Part shown: positions 25,897 to 36,300 of the stretch, piece after piece
How the letters are laid out: each line of letters opens with the position of its first letter
Numbering within the stretch: the stretch's first letter is position 1
Assembly: GCA_964369385.1 (NCBI GenBank)
Contig: CAYJEY010000007.1
Location: 1-64,000 of the forward strand
Source: CALVGQ01 sp964369385
GTDB lineage: Bacteria; Bacillota_I; Bacilli_A; Erysipelotrichales; Erysipelotrichaceae
Direction: 5' to 3'
Length of the DNA: 64,000 nt
Made by a program: the position numbers and the translations under genes
Notes under the pieces: model-generated
The model's input: the letters and a program-made list of their open reading frames with translations, nothing else
Database searches by the model: none
Told to the model about the DNA's origin: nothing

Positions 25897-26907
25897 ATGA
25901 TCGAATTTAAAGGAATAGAAATTAAATATGGTGACTTTGTCGCAATGAAAGATTTAGATCTTGTGATAAAGGAAGGGGAATTTTTTACATTCTTAGGTCC
26001 TTCAGGATGTGGAAAAACAACAACATTACGCTCACTAGTGGGATTTATTACACCATCAGAAGGAACAATTAGTATCCATAACAAAGAAATTACAAATGTA
26101 CCGGTAGAAGATCGTGAAATTGGAATGGTATTCCAAAGTTATGCGTTATTCCCAACAATGAATGTATATGAGAACATTGCGTTTGGATTACGTGTAAAAA
26201 AATTACCAAAAGCAGAAATTGATAAAAAAGTAAGAGATGTAGCAAAAAAAGTAGACTTAACTGATGAACAATTAATGAAACAAGTTGCAGCATTATCTGG
26301 TGGTCAACAACAACGTGTTGCGTTAGCAAGAGCGATTGTGTGCGAACCTAAGATTTTATGTTTAGATGAGCCATTAAGTAATCTAGATGCAAAATTGCGT
26401 GTAGGATTACGTGATGAATTAAAAAAATTACAACGTGAATTAAATATCACAACACTTTATGTTACACATGATCAAGAAGAAGCCTTAACACTTTCTGACC
26501 GTATTGCAGTATTTAATAATGGTAAGATTGAACAAGTAGGAACTCCTTATGAAATATATAATGAATCAGCATCACAGTTTGTATGTGACTTCATTGGTAG
26601 TATCAATGTTTTAAACAAAGAATTCATTGAAGAAATAAACAAGAAAGCAAATGTAGTTTTAGATCCAAATAAGAATGCATACATAAGATATGAGCGTGTT
26701 TTAAGTCAAAATGCGGATAAAGATGTAGTGGAAATGGAAGCAAAAATTATTGATTTTGCATACCATGGAACACACACAGTTTATTCATATGAAGTTGCGG
26801 GTCAAATTGTAAAAAGTATGGAAAAAAATGATGGTTTAAACCAACTTGGAGTTGGTGATAAAACAGTTCACATATATGTTCATGTGAATGACATCATGCA
26901 GTATTAG
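25897..26907 (+). CDS. ABC importer ATP-binding protein
   Basis: A 336-residue ATPase of the PotA/FbpC/AfuC kind. Walker A GPSGCGKTT is at 34-42, the Q-loop VFQSYALFP near 78-86, the signature LSGGQ at 133-137, Walker B LCLDEPLSNLD, and the switch histidine in VTHDQEEAL. A C-terminal regulatory (TOBE-like) domain of about 100 residues follows. It would energise the two-domain permease that starts 10 bases later. Import rather than export follows from the paired lipoprotein and the permease type. Confidence 0.93.
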   Translation: MIEFKGIEIKYGDFVAMKDLDLVIKEGEFFTFLGPSGCGKTTTLRSLVGFITPSEGTISIHNKEITNVPVEDREIGMVFQSYALFPTMNVYENIAFGLRVKKLPKAEIDKKVRDVAKKVDLTDEQLMKQVAALSGGQQQRVALARAIVCEPKILCLDEPLSNLDAKLRVGLRDELKKLQRELNITTLYVTHDQEEALTLSDRIAVFNNGKIEQVGTPYEIYNESASQFVCDFIGSINVLNKEFIEEINKKANVVLDPNKNAYIRYERVLSQNADKDVVEMEAKIIDFAYHGTHTVYSYEVAGQIVKSMEKNDGLNQLGVGDKTVHIYVHVNDIMQY

Positions 26908-26916
26908 GTAACGTTT

Positions 26917-28644
26917 ATGAAAGAGAAATTATCTGGAGCTATAAAACGAATTGGTCCTTTCGGATTAGTTATTCGTATATTTCTAGTGTGGTTTGTAGTT
27001 GCGTTATTAGTGCTACCAAACATAAGCTTAATGTCGAATGTTTTCATCAAAGATGGACAACTATCATTAGAAGTATTTGGTAAAGTATTTGGTTCTGCCC
27101 GTGCAATGAAAGCGTTGATGAATAGTTTCATCTTAGCCTTCTCACTCGTAGTCACTATCAACATAGTCGGAGTACTATTGGTATTGTTTACTGAGTATTT
27201 TGATTTAAAAGGTGCCAAAATACTCAAAGCAGGATATATGACGACACTTATTTATGGAGGAGTTGTCTTAGTTAGTGGATATCAATTTATTTATGGAAAC
27301 AATGGAATTATTACTAACTTTTTAGTTGAATGGTTTCCTACCATGGATTCAAAATGGTTTGTAGGATATCCAGCTGTATTGTTTATCATGACTTTTGCCT
27401 GTACATCGAACCATGTCATTTTCTTAACGAATGCGATTCGAGGTATTGATAATCAAATGGTTGAAGCTGCTCAAAACTTAGGGGAATCTTCATGGAATAT
27501 TCTTCGCAGAATCATCCTACCTATTTTAAAGCCAAGTTTATTTGCAATTACAATTTTAACTTTTCTAACAGGATTAGGAGCTGTGTCAGCGCCTTTAATT
27601 GTAGGGGGAACTGACTTCCAAACAATTAATCCAATTATTATCGATTTTGCGAAAAGTCCTTACTCACGTGAAATTGCGGCATTCTTAGCAATTTTACTTG
27701 GTATCGCAACTACGATTCTACTTGTAATTATGAATAAAGTAGAATCTGGTGGGACATATATGTCTATTGCAAAAACAAAAACACGTTTTAAGAAACAAAA
27801 AATAAAGAATCGTGGATTGCGTATTTTATCGTATGTGACAGCTTGGGGACTTTGGTTAGTTTATATTGTGCCTATCGCACTTATTACGCTTTATTCATTT
27901 ATGGACTACCGTACAATTCGTACGGCAACACTGAGTTTAAGTTCACTTACGCTTGAAAACTGGTCGAAGTTATTTACACAAAGTGATGCTGCTGAACCAT
28001 TTATCGTGAGTATTACTTATTCTGCATTAGCATCAATTGCAGTTGTGTTCATCGTAGTATTCGCAACACGCATTATTACAAAGGCTAAAAACAAAGCTGA
28101 GAAGAGTTTAGAATATTTCTTGCTTCTTCCATGGCTTCTACCAAGTACGCTAATTGCGCTTGGACTTATGATGACTTATGATGTACCACAGTGGATTATG
28201 GGGAATCAAGTGTTAATTGGAACTACAGCAATCTTATTGTTTGGGTATATTATTATTAAACTACCTTTCTCATTTAGAATGATTAAAGCGGCATTTTTCT
28301 CAATTGATGACTCAATAGAAGAATCTGCTAAGTGTATGGGAGCAAGACAGTTTTATACACTTCGTCGTGTTATCATACCAATGATTCTTCCTACAATGAT
28401 TTCTGTAATGGTATTGAATTTTAATAGCTTATTATCAGATTATGATTTGACTGTATTTTTGTTTCATCCATTACTAGAACCATTAGGGATTGTAATTAAG
28501 AACTCAACAAATACACAAACTTCACTTGATGCTGTTGCGATGTCATTTGTGTATTCAGTGTGCTTAATGATTATTTCAGGGATCGCTCTTTATTTCACAC
28601 AGGGAGATGGTGCGAAATTATTTTCAAGAAAAAACTCTAAATAG
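26917..28644 (+). CDS. ABC importer fused permease (two BPD domains)
   Basis: A 575-residue membrane protein with about 12 helices and two binding-protein-dependent transport domains. Each has an EAA loop: EAAQNLGESSWNILRRIILP in the first half and EESAKCMGARQFYTLRRVI in the second. A basic linker (KTKTRFKKQKIKNRG) joins the halves. FbpB, AfuB and the PhnU/V-type permeases have this organisation, with one chain forming the whole channel. It is part of the operon that starts with the GDPD gene. Confidence 0.92.
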   Translation: MKEKLSGAIKRIGPFGLVIRIFLVWFVVALLVLPNISLMSNVFIKDGQLSLEVFGKVFGSARAMKALMNSFILAFSLVVTINIVGVLLVLFTEYFDLKGAKILKAGYMTTLIYGGVVLVSGYQFIYGNNGIITNFLVEWFPTMDSKWFVGYPAVLFIMTFACTSNHVIFLTNAIRGIDNQMVEAAQNLGESSWNILRRIILPILKPSLFAITILTFLTGLGAVSAPLIVGGTDFQTINPIIIDFAKSPYSREIAAFLAILLGIATTILLVIMNKVESGGTYMSIAKTKTRFKKQKIKNRGLRILSYVTAWGLWLVYIVPIALITLYSFMDYRTIRTATLSLSSLTLENWSKLFTQSDAAEPFIVSITYSALASIAVVFIVVFATRIITKAKNKAEKSLEYFLLLPWLLPSTLIALGLMMTYDVPQWIMGNQVLIGTTAILLFGYIIIKLPFSFRMIKAAFFSIDDSIEESAKCMGARQFYTLRRVIIPMILPTMISVMVLNFNSLLSDYDLTVFLFHPLLEPLGIVIKNSTNTQTSLDAVAMSFVYSVCLMIISGIALYFTQGDGAKLFSRKNSK

Positions 28645-28659
28645 TATTGATGAGGTTAT

Positions 28660-30894
28660 ATGAAACTAGTAAGTAAAAACTACAAATTAAATACGTACAA
28701 AAAAGCTGACTTTGTAGATAAATTGACAGTGGAATTTTTCTCGCAGTTTGATTTACATATTCTTGGTTCAAATGAATATGCTGTCATTCAAGATTTTTCA
28801 ATTGAAGCATTGAACGACCTGGGGTTGATTAGTCAACCTCAGGTTGATGTGTATTATGATGAAATTAGAAGAGATCATTGTAACTTTACAAAAGATATTG
28901 AGATATATTTTGAAGAGTACTATGAACGTATTTTTAAGGTGAGAAATAAACATTTTAGTAATGTAGAAGCTTTTTTGTATAAAAAAAATATGAATAATTT
29001 GGTTTATTCACTCAATGAAGCAGATAAATTAAAGCGAATGATGCAGGAATACTCTTGTGTTGTTATTGCTGCAGAAAAAGTAGAATGTCCCAAAGAATAT
29101 CTACAAAAATTACTTGATTCTTATCAAGACCATCAAGTCATCTTAATTTTAGCAGAGCAATATCACCCAATTTATTATTCAGTAGATGATGTAAAAGATT
29201 TCCTAGGAAATAATATTCAACAAATTACTTACTCTGCAAAAAGTGCACTAATTAATTTTGAACAGTTTGATATTGCATGTGAAAACTGCTTTTTACATGT
29301 CATAGGAGAAACATTCCTCATGAATGTGAAGTCAATGAATGTAGAAGCATTCATTGAAGGGACTGCAACCACTACAATGAGTCAAATTTACTTGAATTAT
29401 TTTGAACCGAGCCTTTTTAAGATTCATGTTCCAATTGGCTTTGATATTAATGAGGGGGTTCCATTAGTTGAAAAAATTAAGATTAGCTATGGTCAACTTG
29501 CTCACTTTGATTTAAAGAGATATAAGGATAGCTTTGAACTCATAAGACAGAAACCTTCAATTTTTTTAGATTTCATTCAGGCAAAAGAATATACTATTCA
29601 TGGATTTAGTAATGTTAAAACTAAAAATGATATGGAGTATGCAAAAAAAGAGTGGGTAATGGAGCAAATGTCTTGTAGTGATGAACTTCGTTATCAACAA
29701 ATGTATTTAAATGAAGAGATGAAAAGTATTGAATTGGATTTTGACAAGAATCAATCAGCATACTTAGTTGATGTAATTACTTTAAACAAATCTGATTTAG
29801 CAGAAGTTATATTTCAAAAGGAAAGACCACTACGCTCACCGCGTAATATTTTAAAAACAGAAGAAGATTATTTTGGCATATGTAGTAATTTTATGTTCTT
29901 TTCTACAAGTCGATTATTAGAAAGATATAACTATATTCGAAAAGAACGGATTGATGAACAACTTCCACTTGAGGTGTTTCATTTGGACTATGCAAAAGCT
30001 ACAACGGAAACTTTTCCACTTTTTGATAAGGGAACACTCGTACGGTTGAATGATGGGACGTTTCGAATTACAAAAACAACACTAAAATCGGGCGTATTGA
30101 AAATAAATGGGGAGGAAGTTGTATTTAGTGGAAATGATGTGAATCCTAGCATTGCGGGAGATGTCGCAATTTATACACCAATGATGAGCACTGAAGTTAA
30201 TGAGCCAATGTCCTATATTTATGAAATAGATAATGGCCGAGAAAATTTAGTCATTGTGAATCAACGCGTTGTGTGTATGAAAGAAAATGTTTTAATGACT
30301 CAATTTGGCATAGTACTCTCATTGTCAAAAGAATATGCAAAAAAATATGTATGGTATCAAAAAATTAAAGATAAAGAAATTGATTTCTCACAGTTAATGC
30401 TAGAGTTGAAGCTAGATAATCCAAGTGAATTAAGTAATGAGACTTGGTCACAAGTAGACTGGGCATATGGAGGAGCGATTGTCCTTGCAGGTAAAAATAA
30501 GGATGATATTCTATCAGAAATGAGAAAAGAAGGATGGATGAAGGCATTATCGTGTCAAACACAAGAATCAATGATACATGAATTCTCTTATCACCCACGT
30601 ACAGCATTTTGTCTAAGTAAGACGAATCAATTAAGTATTTGTGTATTTTCTGGAAGACAGGGATTTGCGAAGTCAGTGAATTATGAAGAGATGGTTAATA
30701 TTATTTATGAAATATTGCCAGATACAGAGATAATACTCAATGCAGATGGTGGTGCAAGTTCTGCATTGAGTTATTATGATCATCGTGGTTTGATTGAGAT
30801 AAGTTATCCTTGCGCATCTTTAGAGAATTCAGCAGGAATACTTAGAAATTTAACAGCGATTATGAAAATAGAAATGAGGAGGAAAAAAGTATGA
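28660..30894 (+). CDS. Phosphodiester glycosidase (NAGPA-domain) protein, cytoplasmic
   Basis: A 744-residue protein whose last 260 residues match the NAGPA domain (phosphodiester alpha-GlcNAcase). HPRTAFCLSKTNQLSIC begins at residue 645, SGRQGFAKSVNYEEM follows, and NADGGASSALSY lies at 694-705, with the conserved D-G-G-x-S-S. Known members remove a sugar from a sugar-phosphate diester; the human enzyme uncovers mannose 6-phosphate. The first 480 residues are not recognised and are rich in Tyr, Glu and Phe. No signal peptide or helix is seen, which is unusual because most bacterial NAGPA proteins are secreted; this suggests that the substrate is imported intact. Its end overlaps the mutase start by four bases. 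Confidence 0.8.
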   Translation: MKLVSKNYKLNTYKKADFVDKLTVEFFSQFDLHILGSNEYAVIQDFSIEALNDLGLISQPQVDVYYDEIRRDHCNFTKDIEIYFEEYYERIFKVRNKHFSNVEAFLYKKNMNNLVYSLNEADKLKRMMQEYSCVVIAAEKVECPKEYLQKLLDSYQDHQVILILAEQYHPIYYSVDDVKDFLGNNIQQITYSAKSALINFEQFDIACENCFLHVIGETFLMNVKSMNVEAFIEGTATTTMSQIYLNYFEPSLFKIHVPIGFDINEGVPLVEKIKISYGQLAHFDLKRYKDSFELIRQKPSIFLDFIQAKEYTIHGFSNVKTKNDMEYAKKEWVMEQMSCSDELRYQQMYLNEEMKSIELDFDKNQSAYLVDVITLNKSDLAEVIFQKERPLRSPRNILKTEEDYFGICSNFMFFSTSRLLERYNYIRKERIDEQLPLEVFHLDYAKATTETFPLFDKGTLVRLNDGTFRITKTTLKSGVLKINGEEVVFSGNDVNPSIAGDVAIYTPMMSTEVNEPMSYIYEIDNGRENLVIVNQRVVCMKENVLMTQFGIVLSLSKEYAKKYVWYQKIKDKEIDFSQLMLELKLDNPSELSNETWSQVDWAYGGAIVLAGKNKDDILSEMRKEGWMKALSCQTQESMIHEFSYHPRTAFCLSKTNQLSICVFSGRQGFAKSVNYEEMVNIIYEILPDTEIILNADGGASSALSYYDHRGLIEISYPCASLENSAGILRNLTAIMKIEMRRKKV

Positions 30895-32303
30895 TTCAAT
30901 TTGGTACAGGAGGTTGGCGTGAAATTATCGGAGATAAATTCACGAAAGTCAATGTTCAAAAAATAGCAATGGCTATTGTAGAGATTATCGAGGAGTCAAA
31001 CTATAAAAAAGAAGTATGTGTAGGGTATGATCGTCGATTTTTATCAAAAGAAGCTGCGATATGGGTGAGTGAGGTGTTAATAGAGCAAGGAATTTTTGTG
31101 CACTTTGTGAATAAATCACAACCAACTCCACTCATTATGTATGCTACGATGGAACTGGGACTAGATATTTCAGTTTGTATAACTGCATCGCATAATCCTG
31201 CATTATATAATGGAATTAAGGTGTTTACTCATGGTGGCCGTGATGCCAATGAAATTATGACTGCACGTATTCAAGAACGTGCAAATCAAGTTGAAGAAGT
31301 TTCATGTGGGGTTGAATTTTATGAAGCTATGGATCAAGGTAGAGTGCAATATTTGGACTATTTTAATCAATATATTGATGGTATTATGGATAAACTTGAT
31401 CAACAGGCAATTAAAGATGCAAGACTAAAAGTTGTGTTAGATCCAATGTATGGTGTTTCACAAACATCACTACGCACAATTTTATCGACAGTACGTTGTG
31501 ACTTAACGGTTATCAATGATCGTCATGATACACTTTTTGGGGGAAAACTCCCTACACCTAACTCTGAAGGATTAGAAAAATTAAAATGGTTTGTAACAGA
31601 AAATAAAGCAGATATTGGGATTGCTACAGATGGTGATGCTGACCGTATTGGTGTAATTGACGATTTAGGTAATTTCTTGCATCCAAATGAAATTCTCGTA
31701 TTGTTGTATTACTATTTAGTAAAAGTAAAAGGAATGAAGGGTGATGTAGTACGTAATAACTCAACTACGCACATGTTAGATAAGATTGCGACTGCTTTTG
31801 GTTACACTTGTCATGAAGTTAATGTGGGATTCAAGCATGTTTCATCTAAGATGCAAGAATCCGGTGCAATTATTGGTGGAGAGAGTAGTGGTGGATTAAC
31901 TGTTGTGGGACACATCAATGGAAAAGATGGAATCTACGCAGCAAGTATCTTAATTGAAATGATTGCCTTAATGAAAATGCCGATATCAAAGATTCTTGAG
32001 GAAGTAAGGGCAACATTTGGTTCATTGCATTATGTCGATACAGATATGCAAATGACACCTGCGAAGAAAGAATTGATTCAGCGTGAAATTATGATTTCAC
32101 ATGCGATTGCATCTTATCCAGATGAGATAGATCATATTTCTTATCAAGATGGTTGCAAGATTTGGATGAAAGATGGAAGTTGGATTATTGTGCGCTTCTC
32201 GGGTACTGAACCATTGCTTCGTATGGCTGCTGAAGCTTCAACACTTGAACATGCAAATGAATTAATCGATTGTACGAAAAAGTTTGTGCAAAGCTATTTA
32301 TAG
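30891..32303 (+). CDS. Phosphoglucomutase/phosphomannomutase family protein
   Basis: A 470-residue alpha-D-phosphohexomutase. The phosphoserine loop TASHNP has S100, the magnesium loop is DGDADR at 246-251, the sugar-binding loop is GESSGG, and the phosphate-binding loop is FSGTEP near the C-terminus. All four domains are complete. Such enzymes interconvert hexose 1- and 6-phosphates. In this operon it would move an imported or released sugar 1-phosphate into glycolysis or wall-precursor synthesis. Specificity (Glc, Man or GlcNAc) cannot be read from the loop alone. ATGA overlap with the upstream gene shows coupling. Confidence 0.9.
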   Translation: MIQFGTGGWREIIGDKFTKVNVQKIAMAIVEIIEESNYKKEVCVGYDRRFLSKEAAIWVSEVLIEQGIFVHFVNKSQPTPLIMYATMELGLDISVCITASHNPALYNGIKVFTHGGRDANEIMTARIQERANQVEEVSCGVEFYEAMDQGRVQYLDYFNQYIDGIMDKLDQQAIKDARLKVVLDPMYGVSQTSLRTILSTVRCDLTVINDRHDTLFGGKLPTPNSEGLEKLKWFVTENKADIGIATDGDADRIGVIDDLGNFLHPNEILVLLYYYLVKVKGMKGDVVRNNSTTHMLDKIATAFGYTCHEVNVGFKHVSSKMQESGAIIGGESSGGLTVVGHINGKDGIYAASILIEMIALMKMPISKILEEVRATFGSLHYVDTDMQMTPAKKELIQREIMISHAIASYPDEIDHISYQDGCKIWMKDGSWIIVRFSGTEPLLRMAAEASTLEHANELIDCTKKFVQSYL

Positions 32304-32312
32304 GAAGTTACT

Positions 32313-33152
32313 ATGAATATTTACACAATATCAAATCAAGGTAGTAAACATAATGAGGATTTGTGGGATGTACATGATGACTATATCTTATTGCTTGATG
32401 GGTCTAGTGGGCTTAGTGAAAAGCAAACTCAACATTCACTATCAGATGCAGTTTGGTACGTTGAAGCAGTAAAAGAAGCACTCAGAGATTGTTTTAAGGT
32501 AGAATTAAGTACTCCTGCATTGTTACAACAAGTTATTGAACAAGTTCGTGGTGCATATGAGAAAGAAGTTTCTCATGATGTACAAAAGCACGCACAACCC
32601 TCTGCATCTTTAATACTTATGAGGGAACAAAAAGAGCAATATGAAATCACTTCATTGGGCGATGCGACCTGTATTTTAGAATTAATGGATGGTACCTTTC
32701 GTTTGATACAAGATGATCGAGTATCATTGCTTGATCAAATAGTGATTGATAAAATGCTTGAACTTCAAAAAGATAATCAACAGAGTTTCATTTCTCAACG
32801 TGCATATGTGAATGACTTACTTCAAAACAATCGATTGAAAAAAAATGTAAAAGATGGATATTCAATTATGGGGTTAGATGATATTTGTCACTGTGAACCT
32901 GTCATTGTGACAGTTGAAAAAGACAATATCAAATCAATGTTGTTTGCGAGTGATGGGTTTATTGATTATGTGAATTATACAAAATGTACATATGAGGAGT
33001 TGTTTCATCTAATACAAACGAATGGATTAGATGAAATTGTAAGACGGCTTCGTGATATACAAGCTAATGATTCAGATTGTGAAACATACCCTCGTTTAAA
33101 GTCTCAGGATGATGCTACTGCAATATATTTAAGTAAAAAAGCTAAAATCTAA
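32313..33152 (+). CDS. PP2C-like (PPM) phosphatase
   Basis: A 279-residue cytosolic protein with the metal-binding motifs of PP2C phosphatases in order: KHNEDLWD, LLDGSSGL, SLGDATCIL, FASDGFID and QDDATAIYL. These supply the aspartates for two metal ions, so activity is likely. PP2C enzymes usually remove phosphate from Ser/Thr of proteins. In this metabolic operon it may instead regulate a partner, for example the phosphoserine of the mutase, or act on a small phosphate ester; both are inference. It is the last gene of the operon and its stop codon lies inside the terminator stem. Confidence 0.8.
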   Translation: MNIYTISNQGSKHNEDLWDVHDDYILLLDGSSGLSEKQTQHSLSDAVWYVEAVKEALRDCFKVELSTPALLQQVIEQVRGAYEKEVSHDVQKHAQPSASLILMREQKEQYEITSLGDATCILELMDGTFRLIQDDRVSLLDQIVIDKMLELQKDNQQSFISQRAYVNDLLQNNRLKKNVKDGYSIMGLDDICHCEPVIVTVEKDNIKSMLFASDGFIDYVNYTKCTYEELFHLIQTNGLDEIVRRLRDIQANDSDCETYPRLKSQDDATAIYLSKKAKI

Positions 33153-33169
33153 TCAGATTTTAGCTTTTT
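33136..33169 (+). terminator. Terminator of the phosphodiester operon
   Basis: A 15-base perfect stem (33136-33150 with 33155-33169) with a four-base loop, ending in T5. Confidence 0.92.
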
Positions 33170-33243
33170 CTTTACGTTAACTACTATGTAACTCTTTTTG
33201 ATGAAAAATGGTTAAATTTCGGTTAATTTTTTACAAAATATGC

Positions 33244-33271
33244 TTGATGAAATAAAAAAGTATGATATATT
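33244..33271 (+). promoter_or_regulatory. Promoter of the giant surface-protein gene
   Basis: TTGATG, 16 bases, TATATT, with the upstream TATGA also seen before the prepilin genes. Confidence 0.65.
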
Positions 33272-33376
33272 AATACTTGGAATTAGGAAAAAATAGTGTT
33301 TTATCTTGTTCATTTGAGTTGTAACTGGGATGTAATGATGATTTTAGCTACTGTTTTATCTTCGGGAGGACTTAAT

Positions 33377-36300
33377 ATGAAGGGGAATAAATTTTTTACG
33401 TATTTGATGATTTTTGCACTTGTCATTCAACTGTTACCAACACAGTTAATCAATGTTTTAGCTGAATCATCTGATACTCAAGCAACAACAACGATTACAG
33501 AAAGTCAATCGACATCAGAGGGGAGCGAGTCAAGCGCTGAGTCTTTAAGTGAGTCTTCATCACAGACTATTTCAAGTACGACAGACGATGATTCAACATC
33601 ACAAACTTCAAGTGTTGACACAACTGAGTCTGGACTTACTGAGTCGCAAACGAGTACTACAGAAAGTCAATCAAGTGAAGTTTCTGAGCAAGAGACATCT
33701 GCATCAGAGAGTGAAAGTGATTCTTCTTCGATGACGACAACTTCAACGACAGAAGAGGAAAATGTAACGACTCAACCTGGTTTAAATCTACTTACAGATA
33801 CACCACCACTTATTTCAAATAACACACTTAAATTAATTGAAATGAGTGTACCAGGAGATTTAGATACAACAAATGGTGTGACTGAAACAGATCCTGTTTG
33901 GGATTATTTAAATTATACGGGGAACTTTTTATATGCCTTTGTAATTGAGAAAGATACTGTAAATACTACACCAGAAGGTGAATATCGTATTGTTACTGTA
34001 GATATTGACGCTTTTGACGTAGGTGATGCTCTGCCTTTCCGTATTGAGTCTTATGGAAGAGTAGTCGGGAATGGAGTTAATTCAATTACTTTAAGTGAAG
34101 ATGAAACTCAATTAGTTTTTGAGTTAATTAATGATGAAATTCCAGATACAGGAATTAATGCATCTTTTACAATTGGTTATACAAATTATTATAAACCAAC
34201 AACATATCATCAATCTGCTGGTACTCCAGCTGTAGCAATCGGGAATATGTTGTTACAAAGTCCAAATGCTAGAATTGGATTTTCTATTACAGACTCACTT
34301 GATAGTTCTTCTAATATATTAGTTGAACATGTCTTAAAGCGTGACAATCATGGTGAACATTCACTTTTCGAATCAGTAACAATTTCAGACTCACAAGGAC
34401 TAGACTATAGTGGAAAACTAGCATCGTATGATGAATCGATGGATGTAGAGACACCTACTTTTTACTTGGGATCAGATGCTCGTTTAGATTATGGAAATCC
34501 TGGGGAAATTGGAACTGATTATACTTCGTTTTTCTTTCTCTACGAATTTTCAAATGAGATCCATGCACCTTTGAATAATATCCAATATTCTTTCAATTTA
34601 CCTAGTGAGTTTCGCATATCAAGTTCATCTGTTTCGCAAAGTGATGCAAAAGTAAAAAGTTATGCGACTTTTAAATATGATGGAGCTAAAGGGAGTTCAA
34701 GTATTGCAACAGGTTCTGGACTATCTACTGGACAGACATTTTCAATCTCAAGCTATAATTCTCAAGAGACGAGCTTAACAAAAGATAAAATGGATAGCCT
34801 TGTAGGATCTGTTCCTTATCCTGATCAATACTTTTCAGCTCAAATTGTGAATAATTATCCAACGACTTCATCTTCTTATTATGGTGTTTATTCTTATGCA
34901 AGTTTAGATGACTTGGCACCAGGGGAATATGATAGTGACCCAATTGTAGTAACTTATGATCAAGTTGTCTTACAAGAGGATGGAACATATAAAGTAGAAA
35001 CACAAACATACGATTATGGGACAATGCGTATTGTTGTACCTGAATATCAATTCCAAGATCGTACTACTCTAACAATGTATGAGCCACTTAAAGTTAATTA
35101 CATTGATGAAGATTCAACAAGATATGGATTTAGAGTAAATATTGATGTAAGTACAAGTGATATTCAAAACGATATTGCTGCGCTTAGTTATCAAGATGAA
35201 ATCGTATCAATCGAAATTCCAGAATTCTTTGATCCTTTTACATTCGAATTACAAAACTATGAAGACGAGTTTACTGCTTACAAGGTTTATTATGAGAATA
35301 ATGAAAGTAGTGAGTGGATCAGTACAAATGGAAACAAGACAGTTATTGATTTAAAAGATAAAGACGGTTCACCTGTAACTAAGTTTGAACTTCAAATTAG
35401 TGATCGTGGATTAATGGAAGCTAGTATTGGATCTGGATATGACTCAAGTTTTTACTTTACTGGAAAATTTAGTAAACCAACTGATGGGGATAATTGGATT
35501 GAAACTAGTTTCGATATTATCGATGCAGATACATTAAGTACGATAAAAGATGATTTAGAAATAAAATGGGAGTACATGGACGGCGTAGACAACATGTTTG
35601 TCAATGTTGAGTATTATGGTTATAATGCTGACCAAAATTACTTGCTTTCAGAGTTTGATGGGGCGTTTACACCATATGAGTTAGAAGTTGAAGTAGATAC
35701 TTATACTGATACTAAAAAAGGTGTGGAAGAACGCGATTCATCAAGAATTTATCGCAATGTTACATTAGATATTGATGGAAGTGAGCAAATGTTCAATCAA
35801 TTATCTGGTTATTTTAACTTCTCGGGGAACACACAAAGGGTTACCTTTTATGGAGATACGTGGCTAGAGTATACGACAAATCTTAATGATGAGTATCGCA
35901 AAGTGATGATTTATGGTTCTGCATTTAACCAAAAAATCCCTTTATTAGAAGGTGAATACATCACTGATGTTAATCTTAGGGTGGATGGAATCCGAATGAT
36001 TTCAGGTACAACGGATGTTGAGATTCTTGCCTTAAAATATAGCAAGCACCGTGATACGCCATCTGGAGATAGAATTCTTCCAAGAGAGACTGCAACTGTA
36101 ACTTTCTCTGCTGAAGGAGAACTTATTAATGATGTACTTGAAGGGGAGTTTGACGATCCAACTTCTGAGAAACTGACAGATAGCACACCACTTTATTTCC
36201 GATATGAAGTAGATTTAGATCTATATCATGAAGGAAGAAATGACATCGAATATGGTGAAGCATCTATTTCTAGAAATAATGTGCTATATGGAGAGACATT

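Noticed and set aside
24745..28644. Calling the importer an iron(III) transporter
   Set aside because: The fold family allows it, but the neighbouring GDPD, NAGPA and mutase genes fit a phosphorylated organic ligand better; iron remains an alternative to test.
33296..33376. GTG start that would extend the giant surface protein by 27 residues
   Set aside because: There is no ribosome site before it, whereas GGGAGG precedes the ATG at 33377, where a normal signal peptide begins.
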